From Parasitella parasitica (lineage: Eukaryota > Mucoromycota > Mucoromycetes > Mucorales > Mucoraceae), in NCBI GenBank assembly GCA_025201805.1, contig MU619251.1, positions 1-56,704 on the forward strand: a stretch of 56,704 nt of DNA, read 5' to 3'. The notes beneath the pieces were generated by a model. It made no database searches. It was not told the origin of the DNA and worked only from the letters and a program-made list of their open reading frames with translations. A program made the translations under genes and the position numbers. Of the stretch, positions 32,281 through 41,671 are shown in pieces (the first letter of the stretch is position 1; each line of letters starts with the position of its first letter).

Positions 32281-33793
32281 ATGAACTTGTCAAGAACCTC
32301 TCCCAGTTTAAACGATGCACAAGGATTGCTATATGCAGGTTTTAACCAAGATTACGGCTGCTTTGCTATTGGACTTGATAATGGATTTCGAGTTTACAAC
32401 TGTGAGCCTTTAATAGAACAAGCAAGAGACGGTAAATATAACTTACTTTTTTTTTTTTTTTTTTGTTGAAGTTCAGAGTCGTAGCAACTAATAATCAGCG
32501 ACCAAAAGAGTCGGATGAGGGGGGCATTGCATTAGTCGAAATGCTGTACCGCACAAACTATATTGCGCTTGTGGGAGGAGGCAGAAATCCTAGATATCCA
32601 CCAAACAAAGTGATAATATACGACAGCGTCAAAGGAAAGCCAGTGCTTGAACTAGAATACAAAAACGAAGTGAAAAATGTCAAATTGCGAAGAGATAGGT
32701 AAGCATATACTGCTCTGCATGTGAGGGGGGGGGGATTTTTTTTTTTTTTTTCTTTTTCTAATTTGTAGTATACAAGATTAACCGTAATACTGCAAAACAA
32801 AGTGTTTGTATATCACTTTGCTCTACCACCGCAACTTCTACATACATTCGAAACATGTGACAATGAAAAAGGTAATATGCCTGTTCTTGAATTCGATTCT
32901 GATTCAATAGTTGAGCAAAGTGGTGTATAGGTCTAGCTGCTGTTTCAACATCGTTAAACCATGCCATTTTGATCATCCCAAGCCGGCAAAAGGGACATTT
33001 ACAGATTATCGACTTGAATTCGCTTGGTTATTACATATCCGTGGGGGGAGAGTCCGATCCCTTATTCACAGCACCACCACAAAACGGTAGCCCCAATGGC
33101 AATACAAGACGATCCATCAATGTCAGTATCATAGCAGCCCATTCAGGCAGGCTGAGCTGCATATCGTTGAATCAGGATGGGTCGAGATGTGCGACTACGA
33201 GTGACAAGGGAACACTGATTCGCGTCTTCAATACGGCAACTGGGACACTACTGCATGAATTGCGACGTGGCGTGGACAGGGCAGAAATATACTCGATTGC
33301 ATTCAACACAGAATCCACCCGAATCTGCGTCTCATCCGATAAAGGCACCATACACATATTCAATCTAGATCCGTCTGTCGTTACGCATGTTGATCATAAA
33401 CCTCGTGGCCCAACGTACGGAGAAGTCATGGTGTATCCTACCGAGTCACCCGCAAACTACGGACTCACAACCTCTGGAAACAGAGGCAGTGCGCTCAGCT
33501 TCATGAAGGATCTGCTGCCAAAGTATTTCAGTTCGGAATGGAGCTTTGCTAATGCCAAGATTGCAACTGAAAGTCGGTGTCTGGTGGCATTTGGAAATCA
33601 AAAAAACACGTTTACAGGTATATAAAAAAAAAAGGGTGGCTCGTGCTGGCATGCTTAGGGAAAATGTGTGCTAATGATGTCTATTCCAATAGCAATTTGT
33701 GCTGATGGCAGCTGCTACAAGTTCTACTTTGATCCAAGAAAAGGTGGTGAATGTACGAGGGAATCTTTTGTGCGATTCTTGAAGAGGGAATAA
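32281..33793 (+). CDS. PROPPIN beta-propeller, WIPI3/WDR45B (Hsv2) type
   Basis: Exons 32281-32431, 32479-32698, 32777-32871, 32931-33617 and 33693-33793 give 417 aa. The order [21 protein letters not shown], then [30 protein letters not shown] and [12 protein letters not shown] follows WDR45B-like proteins. The PROPPIN signature LRRG ([18 protein letters not shown]) binds PI3P and PI(3,5)P2. [12 protein letters not shown] and [13 protein letters not shown] close the seven-bladed propeller. Such proteins act at phagophore and endolysosomal membranes. Blade 3 holds a Gly/Ser/Asn-rich insertion ([14 protein letters not shown]) not usual in the family. The exon 2 acceptor used here (TTCAGAG) was chosen because only it keeps frame. 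Confidence 0.93.
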
Positions 33794-33978
33794 TGGCAGC
33801 TACGCATTGAAACTTTATTGCATGCGCCCGACCACGGAACATTTTTTTTTTTTCCCCCCAAATACCTTTACAGAGTATATACAGTCGTTCCAACGCCAAA
33901 GGGCGGTTTTTTAAAAAAAAAAGTGCGGCTAATAAAATTTCCCAAAGAGCGCTTTTAATTTTTCCAAAAGGCGGTTTT

Positions 33979-34203
33979 CCCCTCTTCCATCATCAGTGCT
34001 ATCCGCCTCGACGTCCAAAAAACGATCGATGAGGATCAAGTGCGCAATATCTTATAAATCAATTTAGATTGCTACAAACTTTTAGTTTTAGTTCTCACCC
34101 TTCAATTCGTCAAAAATCTTAAAAGCTAATTGCGCCCGCCGCTTGGTTACAATCCTTGGATTGTGATTTACGCGGAGCAAGTAATAAAAACCTTCAAAAA
34201 AAA
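33979..34203 (+). mobile_element. Severely 5'-truncated LINE copy nested in the left inverted repeat
   Basis: The last 21 or so codons (AIRLDVQKTIDEDQVRNIL then stop) correspond to the end of the LINE at 15944-16709 (GIRLDISKRIDEDHVHTLL). The 3' UTR shares GCGCCCG, TTTACGCGGAGCAA and AATAAAAACC before the A run. AAAAGGCGGTTTT stands on both sides (33966-33978 and 34204-34216), so it is the target-site duplication; the insertion split the host sequence there. The undisturbed right arm of the host element shows the pre-insertion sequence. Confidence 0.85.
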
Positions 34204-34376
34204 AAAAGGCGGTTTTGATTCATCCAATGGGCGGCATAATTTTTCCCAAAGAGCGGTTTTTATTTAAATCTCAGGCTATCATGTCCATTTTTTTTTTTAA
34301 AACTTAGGCTATTGTGGCCTCTATCTTGTCCATTTTTTTTTCTAAAGCTCAGGCTGTCTTGGTATCCTTATCAACA

Positions 34377-34601
34377 ATGACTACTATCAGTAGAGAGCGT
34401 GCAGTATGCATGTTCTACCATCAAGATTATGACAAGACTGAAGCCATTGAACTACTCAATGCTATTGAAAAGCTAGATGTTGAAATTTGCTATAAAGATG
34501 ATCCCTGTAAACCGATTTTGTGCTCAATCAGAAGTCTAGTTCATGATCCTGAATGTCATCAGTATCCTGCTTTACTACAAAAAAAACAAAAAAAGATATA
34601 G
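34377..34601 (+). pseudogene. Inverted, truncated copy of the start of the serine-recombinase-like gene
   Basis: MTTISRERAVCMFYHQDYDK and the next 26 or so residues are the same as the start of the minus-strand gene (one visible substitution, K to E). After CKP the sequence diverges and reaches a stop at codon 75. It exists because the inverted repeat includes the first codons of the gene. Confidence 0.8.
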
Positions 34602-34732
34602 CAAATAGAAACAAGCTCCCAATTAAATAACGGCTTCTTTGCAACAAAGCCATGCTAGGGCTTTAATCTCGATTTTTTTTTGAAATAAAATAAAATCGCT
34701 TAACTTCATTTATTTATACTTTGTGATAAAGA

Positions 34733-36048
34733 TTATTTAGATCTCTGTAGAGCCTGTTTTCTGCAATCAAAAACTTTAATCTTGTCAGAATCGTTTAAAA
34801 GTTCCTGTGTATCATAGATATGACTAGCGTCACAGCTGGCTAATTTGTCGATGATTAATTTCTTGATATTTGGATTGTTCCTATTATTATAGATCGTGAG
34901 GAGCCGCTTCAATTCTTTTCTAAAAAAAAGGATTTACTTTAAGAACACTTTCAAATCTTCACAATTTGTCGTTAGTCCCGCAAAATCAGTTGCCACAATG
35001 CAGACTCTCTCCATTGAAGAAATATACACCAGCATGTCTAATGAATAAACTGAAATTTAGTTATGATCATGATGACATAACATTTCCTTTCTCACCCTGC
35101 ATATCACCATCCGCATGTATCTGTGGCAATATATGTTCTTGCTTGTTTAAGTCCCTTTCCAATAACGATTCATTTGCATTACAGTAAACAGAGGTGAAAA
35201 CCTTGCTAACCAAGGACCTGTTCTTCAAGTTTTTGCACATTAGATTCAACAAACGAATGCGTGAGTCATCATCTTTTCCGCATGTAGACTTTCTCGCATA
35301 CCCTATCACATGATAACCTTCATCTTTTAAGCTCTGAATAAATCTTTGATAGCGCGGTAAATGGCTCACAATGTCTTCTATTACATTGTCTAAACGCTAG
35401 GTTAATTATGATCCAATAAAATTATGAACGGTTACTGTATGTCTTACCGATATACTCATCCTTTAAAACATAGAGTGAGCGTACTGAAACTTTCTGTCGT
35501 AGATCATTGGATTTTCTCTTTATTCCACTTTCAGTCAAATACAATTTTCTTGAGTTACACCATTTGCCAAAACCATAAGCAGTTTTTTCACTGAAAATAT
35601 CCGCGTATTTCCAAACAACGCTTAGAATATCATTCATGCTTAAGCTTTTGCAAGCATAAGCTTCTTCATTGTTTGGGTTTACTGGTAAAAATGCAGTGTT
35701 CAGGAATTTTATAAGTTGAGATTGACTGACTAAACAAAAAGTTTATCTATGAATAATCGAAATACAAAGCATTTTCTTTTTTGATAAAACTTTACCAATT
35801 TTTTTCGTTTCAACTTCAATTTGATTGTTTTTTTCAGGAGCTTCAGTTGTCTTTTGATAAGTAAGATAGTTATACGGATCTGCTTTTATGGAATTTGTAT
35901 ATAGCAGAAATGGTTTACAGGGATCATCTTTATAGCAAATTTCAACATCTAGCTTTTCAATAGCATTGAGTAGTTCAATGGCTTTAGTCTTGTCATAATC
36001 TTGATGGTAGAACATGCATACTGCACGCTCTCTACTGATAGTAGTCAT
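34733..36048 (-). CDS. Serine-recombinase-like (resolvase-fold) protein encoded by the inverted-repeat element
   Basis: Proposed exons are 36048-35796, 35729-35448, 35389-35096, 35037-34938 and 34919-34733, 371 aa. The first three introns (66, 58, 58 bp) have good signals. The last gap is only 18 nt (GTAAATCC...TTAG) and carries a stop in frame, so it is either a nonsense change or an extremely short intron. The middle of the protein reads GYHVIGYARKSTCGKDDDSR, matching the start of the serine recombinase catalytic domain (GYARVST of Tn3-type resolvases; Arg and nucleophilic Ser present). Further on, ATDFAGLTTNCEDLKVFLKE aligns with the LDRLGRD helix, but both catalytic Arg are replaced. The first 190 residues are helical and may bind DNA. 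Recombinase activity is doubtful; function unknown. Confidence 0.65.
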
Positions 36049-36088
36049 TGTTGATAAGGATACCAAGACAGCCTGAGCTTTAGACAAG

Positions 36089-36405
36089 ATAGAGGACACG
36101 ATAGCCTAAATTTTTAAAAAAAATGGACAAGATAGAGGACACGATAGCCTGAGCTTCAAAAAAAATGGACAAGATAGAGGACACGATAGCCTGAGCTTTA
36201 AAAAAATAGACAAGATAGAGGACACGATAGCCTAAATTTTTAAAAGAAATGGACATGATAGAGGACACGATAGCCTGAGATTTAAAAAAATGGACAAGAA
36301 AGAGGACACGATAGCCTGAGCTTTAAAAAAATGGACAAGATAGAGGACACGATAGCCTGAGCTTTAAAAAAATAGACAAGATAGAGGACACGATAGCCTG
36401 AGATT
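36089..36405. repeat. Eight-unit tandem repeat (about 42 bp) upstream of the recombinase-like gene
   Basis: Units centred on GAGGACACGATAGCCT begin at about 36089 and recur roughly every 42 bp, eight times, separated by A runs. Two spacer types alternate (AAATTTTT and GAGCTTT), hinting at a higher-order unit. The left arm has only about two units, so the array expanded or shrank after the inverted repeat formed. It is the 5' leader of the gene on the minus strand. Confidence 0.9.
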
Positions 36406-36528
36406 TAAAAAATATTGACCTTTAGAATAAAAAAAAACCACCCTTTGAAAAAATAAAAACCGCTCTTTGGGAAAAATTATACCGCCCATTGGATGAATCA
36501 AAACCGCCCTTTGGCGTTGGAACGATTG

Positions 36529-37145
36529 TAATAAACTTGGACTGCATAAAAGGCATCCACTTGGTACCGTATCGTATCGAAAACAGTGCAATCACTACCA
36601 CGTGTATAATTGTATGTTATTAATTAAGGATTCTGTAACTTGACTAATACACAAATTCTATACTTGTTCCTGGTTTTTTAATAGAGGATGTAGAGGGTGG
36701 GCAAAAACTTGAACTTACACTGTAAAAAAAAAAAAAAAAAAATTGCAGAATGCAAAGGCCAATGATCTTGGAAATGACGAGGTTAGAAATAAAAGCTAAT
36801 ATGAATCTGTCAAGTTAAAAAGAAAATCTTTTAGATGCCATAAAGAGAAAGAGAAATGACTAGGGGGGGGGGTTTATCAAGTTGACGTTAGGGAAGCACG
36901 GAAATTAATGATTAAAATTTAGATTGGATGTAGATGAGGCTTTGGACGTACAAGTTAGTTGGCAATTCATCTTCCAAACCGGAGAAGAAACAAGTAGAAC
37001 GATGTATCAGCAAAGTATACATGCAAAACATTTGCTCAGAGCAAATTTTACCAGCCGCACTGTATAACAAAATAAAAAAAACAAAACTTCTGTATAATTT
37101 CGCTCTTTCTCCATCTTTTACATTATAATTATTCCACACAAGAAA
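36529..37145. other. Intergenic region upstream of GTR2
   Basis: No gene seen. The A-rich and G-rich homopolymers at about 36723-36741 and 36863-36871 are the only visible structures. The right end is the presumed GTR2 promoter. Confidence 0.45.
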
Positions 37146-38758
37146 ATGGATGTTAGTGACTCATGAAATCTTTTCCTTTAAAAACAAAATTTCGTTTATT
37201 TACTGTTATTGAAAATAGTACGATTACCAACATGCCATCAACGATTCTGATTTTGTAACGTAAGGATGAAAATCTTTTTTTTTTTTTTTTAGATAGGAAC
37301 TGTCGCTCACCTTTTCATCCACAGAGAAACATTAGATGACCAAGTGCTGTCGGATAAACCTCGCATCCTGCTTATGGGATTACAAAGGTATCTTATTATT
37401 TTGAAACTAGCAATCATAACATGCATACATTGACATTGAAGATTAGGAGTGGGAAATCCAGCATTCAGCGTGTAGTATTCGGGAAAATGCCTCCCAACGA
37501 CACTTTATATCTTGAAAGCACAACAAAGATTCAAAAAGAAGACATTACGTAAATATAGCAATTCGGACAAACAGCCCAAAAACGCATTACTGAGCTTTCA
37601 TCATATTAGCCGATCATTTATCGATTTTCAAATCTGGGATTTCCCTGGTCAAGTAGACTTTTTTGATGAGATGGCATATGATCCACAAGATATCTTTGGA
37701 ACTGTTGGTGCATTGATATTTGTAATCGATGCTCAGGATGACTACAATGACGCTTTGCACAAATTATTCACTACTGTTACAAGTGCGTACAGAGTAAACC
37801 CTAATATTACATTTGAAGTCTTGATTCACAAGGTGGATGGTTTATCTGATGACTATAAAATTGGTACGTTTTTTAAGAGAAAGTCTGTCGTAAACAGCCA
37901 TGTGGATATTAACCTCAAGTCTGATGACAGACACTCAACGTGATGTGCAGCAAAGAATGAGCGACGCTTTAGCCGACGCTCAATTGGAATACATTCACTT
38001 GACGTATTTCCTTACAAGCATCTACGATAACTCGATCTATGAAGCATTCAGTAAAATTATCCAAAAACTAATTCGAGAATTACCTACGTTAGAAAATTTG
38101 CTCAATGTATTGTGCTCGGTAAGTAGCTTTATTCACCGTTTTCGGCCAAATTCACAAAATAATAACAATCTATTTTATAGAACTCGGGTATTGATAAAGC
38201 GTATCTTTTTGATACATTAACAAAGATATATATTGCTACTGACAGCTCGCCTGTGGACATGCAATCTTACGAGCTGTGCTCTGATATGATTGATGTTTGC
38301 ATTGATGTCGAGTGTATTTACGGGTATGTGCACAAATTAGGGGACGATGGCACGTCTAACAGTCTAGTAGTGCTCAAGGAAGTAGCCCGCATAATCTCTC
38401 AATGCTAGATACGCCTGGGCGCAATAGCAACGTGCTAGATGGTCAGCAAACGCCCGTTTCCCTCGAAGACACACCAGATCCGGACGACGAAAGCCTCGAG
38501 CAAGGATTAGTACAGCATCAACAGCAGCAACCTCAAAGCTCAGAAACCGAAGCTTCCAGTCTAATCAAACTAGACAATGGAGATGTCTTGTATATGAGAG
38601 AAGTAAACAGACTGTTGGTCTTGATATGTCTTTTACGCCAAGATAACTTTGAAAAGCATGGATTGATTGATTACAACTTCCAATGCTTTAAAGAGGCAAT
38701 TACTGAAGTCTTTGAATTCTCAAGGAAACGGAGCACACAGCAGCAGCAACAAGATTAG
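37146..38758 (+). CDS. GTR2: GTR2, Rag GTPase (RRAGC/D orthologue) of the TORC1 nutrient sensor
   Basis: Proposed exons: 37146-37151 (6 nt), 37219-37254, 37293-37387, 37447-37548, 37610-37863, 37931-38118, 38181-38323 and 38368-38758; 404 aa. The G domain shows [18 protein letters not shown] (P loop), [20 protein letters not shown] (G3) and EVFIHKVDG-type [14 protein letters not shown] (G4). The roadblock-like C-terminal domain has [20 protein letters not shown] and [16 protein letters not shown]. Gtr2 pairs with Gtr1 on the vacuole and signals amino acid status to TORC1. A Ser/Gln/Asp-rich insertion of about 75 residues ([19 protein letters not shown]... to poly-Gln) sits between the two halves of the C-terminal domain, longer than in animals. 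The first two small exons are inferred from frame. Confidence 0.93.
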
Positions 38759-38942
38759 TCTTTTTTTCAAGCCAAATAGTAATTAAAATGCTTTATTGAT
38801 ATGGTTTATACAGAATTCGGTGGAAGAGAATCTCTAAAAGCGAGGCTTGAGTACAGTATTGCTGTAGCATTGGAATGTTGTGTATTTATTGAAGAAAAAC
38901 AAGTGTAATATGTTGATAATAAGTGAGATGGATAATAGATAT

Positions 38943-40461
38943 TTAGTTGCTAGCGAGCGCCATGGAATGCTGAGCACCGGCAGAGACACGGATGACCTTG
39001 TGGCCCTCCAGCTTTTGTCCAGTTAACTCTTTAGGAACGGGTTCGTCGTCGCTAGAGCCGTTACCCAACGCATAACATTCGCCGAAACCCCAGGTATATG
39101 CTTTACCAGAAGCAGTGACAGCAACGGAATGGTTTGTGCCAGTTGCAATTTGCGTCACTTTTTCCAAGGAAGGGATAAGAGTAGGAATACCAACAGCACT
39201 CTTGAAAGCAGACGCTTCCGAGTTTTCTTCGCGAGTGCGATTCTTTTCGATCAGTTCAGCAGGCAAGCCCAGCTGGTCTGAATCAGCACGCCCAAAAGCA
39301 TACACATTTCCATCTTCCATTAACACGAGAGAATGATGCTCACCGCCTTGAACAGCAACGATTTTGCCTTTACCCTCGAGGCCCTCGACAACAGTGGGTT
39401 TTGTAATGACATTGGCAGCGGGTTCATTGTCATCTTCGACCGCAAGACCGCATTGTTGGAAATTATTGAGACCCCAAACATAGAGGACATTGTCCTCAGA
39501 AACAGCAAACGAGTGATAAGAGCCGGTGCCGATTAATCTGATGTGCTTCAAGTTTAAGGCTTCAGGACGAAGACCGTTGATTAAATGGCGTTCCATAATG
39601 CGACGGCCCAGTTGAAACTGCTGACCGTTACCCCAAACAAACACACGCCCATCTCTAGTCAGCGCCAAACAATGGTCTGTGCCAGCAGCGATATCAGCAA
39701 TAACGTATTTCTCAAAAGGCTCGAAAATCGCAGGCACTTCCTGAACGGCTTTGTTACGTGAAAAGCCTAAAGGTCCTTCCGCACAACGGTATGTTCCCCA
39801 GCAGTAAAGTTGCCCTTCTTCAGTCAATGCCATGGTGACAGAATCACAACATGCTACCTTGACAACCTTGACATGATCCATATTCTCCACTCTTGCGGGC
39901 TCGTACTCGTCACCAGATCTACCTAAAGCACGTTGATCATTGCAGCCCCAAGACCATAACTGACAGGAGTATTAAAATAATGAACTTTCTTGCTTTTGTT
40001 TTTTTGTTTTTTTTTTTCTATATTTAGCTTTGTATACCTTCCCGTCCTTTGTAACAGCAATAGAATGCATACCTCCAGACACAATGTCCACAATCTCTTC
40101 ATTATCGAGTACTTTTAATGGCATAGGTCTTTTACGCTCCAGCATGTCTTCCCCCAAACCAAGTTGACCCGTATCGCCAGAGCCAAACACAAATACTTTA
40201 CCAACATTCGTGGGTGCTTTAACTACTTGATTTACAGTAAGATTTCTTCTCTTTGAATTGGCATTATCAGTGGAGCGGGTGCGCTTTACAGCCTCGGGTG
40301 ATGCTTCAATCATTTCGATATCAGTATTTTGTCTTTTCAAAGGTGCTATATATACATATATAACATTTATCAGGTTAATTTCGTGTTTTTGCTTTTATTT
40401 TTTTAAAAACGAGGGTGTCACAGAAAAAAAAAAAGACCACCATTGTCGACTACTTACCCAT
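38943..40461 (-). CDS. RCC1: RCC1 (Prp20/Pim1), Ran guanine nucleotide exchange factor
   Basis: Exons 40461-40458 (4 nt, ATGG), 40345-40038 and 39959-38943 give 442 aa. The N-terminus has a bipartite basic signal (VKRTRSTDNANSKRRN). The seven-bladed propeller follows with RCC1 repeats such as VFVFGSGDTGQLGLGED, LWSWGCNDQRALGR, LYCWGTYRCAEGPLGF, VFVWGNGQQFQLGRR, LYVWGLNNFQQCGLA, VYAFGRADSDQLGLP and AYTWGFGECYALGNG. It charges Ran with GTP on chromatin and so drives nuclear transport and spindle assembly. The first exon is inferred because the main frame lacks an ATG upstream and the donor GTAAGT directly follows ATGG. It is convergent with GTR2 (184 bp gap). Confidence 0.95.
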
Positions 40462-41188
40462 GGTTAAACTTATATCTATTTATCTCGGGTTATTCTAAAA
40501 GTTGTGTAGAAAGAAAAAGAGAAAGAAACTAAAGAGAAAAAGAGTTTTTTTTTTTTATTATTCCTGCCTCGAACTTTTTGAGCGTTTATGTTCTGGAAGG
40601 ATGAGGTTATGAAGGAAATCGAGTCACGAGAACATGGATGTTTGTTGAATTGGATGCTGTATATCTGCCTTAAAGAGTTTGTATCAAGGTCAATGAATGT
40701 AAAATGAGCCAAATCTATAAAAACTGAGTGTAAAGACAGATTGCAATATTTATACTTTTATAATGAAATCCAAGCATGTGCCTGAAAAATCTTTTATTGT
40801 TTGGTACAGATTTATGTTACTACTATGTTCTCGATATATGGTTATCTGTTCGCCGATGTGGGCTATTCAAAGCTCAGCAATCCCATAGCAAACTTGTGGT
40901 GGACACAGCTTTTTGCTTTGTGCCCTATTGGAGGTGTGGCTACACTAGTTCATGGAGTAAATCACCTGGGGAAAGCACCACTGGTACATTGAGCGATACT
41001 TCGGGATCACTTTTGGTTGCTATGATTTGTCGTACCTTTTAAATCGAATCCCATTGTAAAAGCAAACGCAGTCAAAGTGAGCTGAAAACCATTGGTAAGG
41101 TTTGTGCGATGCTATAATAATATGAAGGGGCAGTGAACCGAAATTTTTTTTTTTTTTTATTCTCTTTTTCTATTGCACAAATTATAAG
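40462..41188. other. Divergent region between RCC1 and DPH3 with possible relic
   Basis: Around 40763-41040 several overlapping plus-strand frames look protein-like (for example a Trp-rich stretch near 40890-40925), but each is broken by stops. This may be a decayed gene fragment. Both neighbouring promoters must lie here. No family identified. Confidence 0.35.
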
Positions 41189-41544
41189 ATGACCTCCTTC
41201 TATGATGAGGTAAGGATCCCAGCAATGCAGCCAATATCGAAGTTGACATTGCATTCCGTAGATTGAGATTGAAGACATGGACTTTAACGAAGAGGAGCAA
41301 AAATATACATATCCTTGCCCTTGTGGTGACAATTTTGAAATCTATATAGTAAGCAACATGCTATTGTTTGATAACATGTCAAGCTAATATTGTGCAACTG
41401 TAGGATGATTTACAAGATGGAGATGATATTGCTCGATGTCCCTCTTGCTCGTTGATCATTCAAGTCATTTACGATCCTGATGAATTTGCAGACCAAGACG
41501 AGGAGACGACGTATCAAGTTGATACAAGTATTGTCGTTTCTTAG
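41189..41544 (+). CDS. DPH3: DPH3 (KTI11), CSL zinc-finger protein of diphthamide synthesis and Elongator
   Basis: Exons 41189-41209, 41262-41348 and 41404-41544 give 82 aa. The sequence [28 protein letters not shown] and [15 protein letters not shown] is the CSL zinc finger (Cys-x-Cys and Cys-x2-Cys). Dph3 donates electrons to the Dph1-Dph2 radical SAM complex for diphthamide formation on elongation factor 2. It also supports Elongator-dependent tRNA wobble modification. The length is typical. It is convergent with the BAP31 homologue (127-bp gap). Confidence 0.97.
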
Positions 41545-41671
41545 GGCAGAAAAATGCCAGAGCTACTCGACACGAGACAAAAAATTGCATTCCACATTCC
41601 AACACAGATTTTATTATCTTTGTACATTTCCTTGAAAAATATATATATATATATCACTTGTTAGCAAAATC

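Larger units (their letters stand above)
33882..36528. mobile_element. Long-terminal-inverted-repeat element with TA at both ends and a serine-recombinase-like gene
   Basis: The outer ends are CAGTCGTTCCAACGCC (left) and its near-complement GGCGTTGGAACGATTG (right). TA lies immediately outside both (33880-33881 and 36529-36530), consistent with a TA target-site duplication. The inverted repeats run inward to about 34514 and from about 35912. They include the leader and the first 46 codons or so of the internal gene; over the coding part I see one mismatch in about 138 bp. Near each end are repeated motifs of the form CCAAAGGGCGG, CCAATGGGCGG and CCCAAAGAGCGG, resembling subterminal transposase-binding sites. 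The left arm is interrupted by a LINE fragment. No DDE transposase is encoded, so classification is open. Confidence 0.75.

Noticed and set aside
36089-36405. Regularly spaced repeat array resembling a CRISPR
   Set aside because: The spacers are short A-rich runs of two recurring types rather than unique sequences, the genome is fungal, and there are no cas genes.
40776-41042. Overlapping frames between RCC1 and DPH3
   Set aside because: Several frames look partly coding, but all are interrupted and no family is recognisable; not called as a gene.
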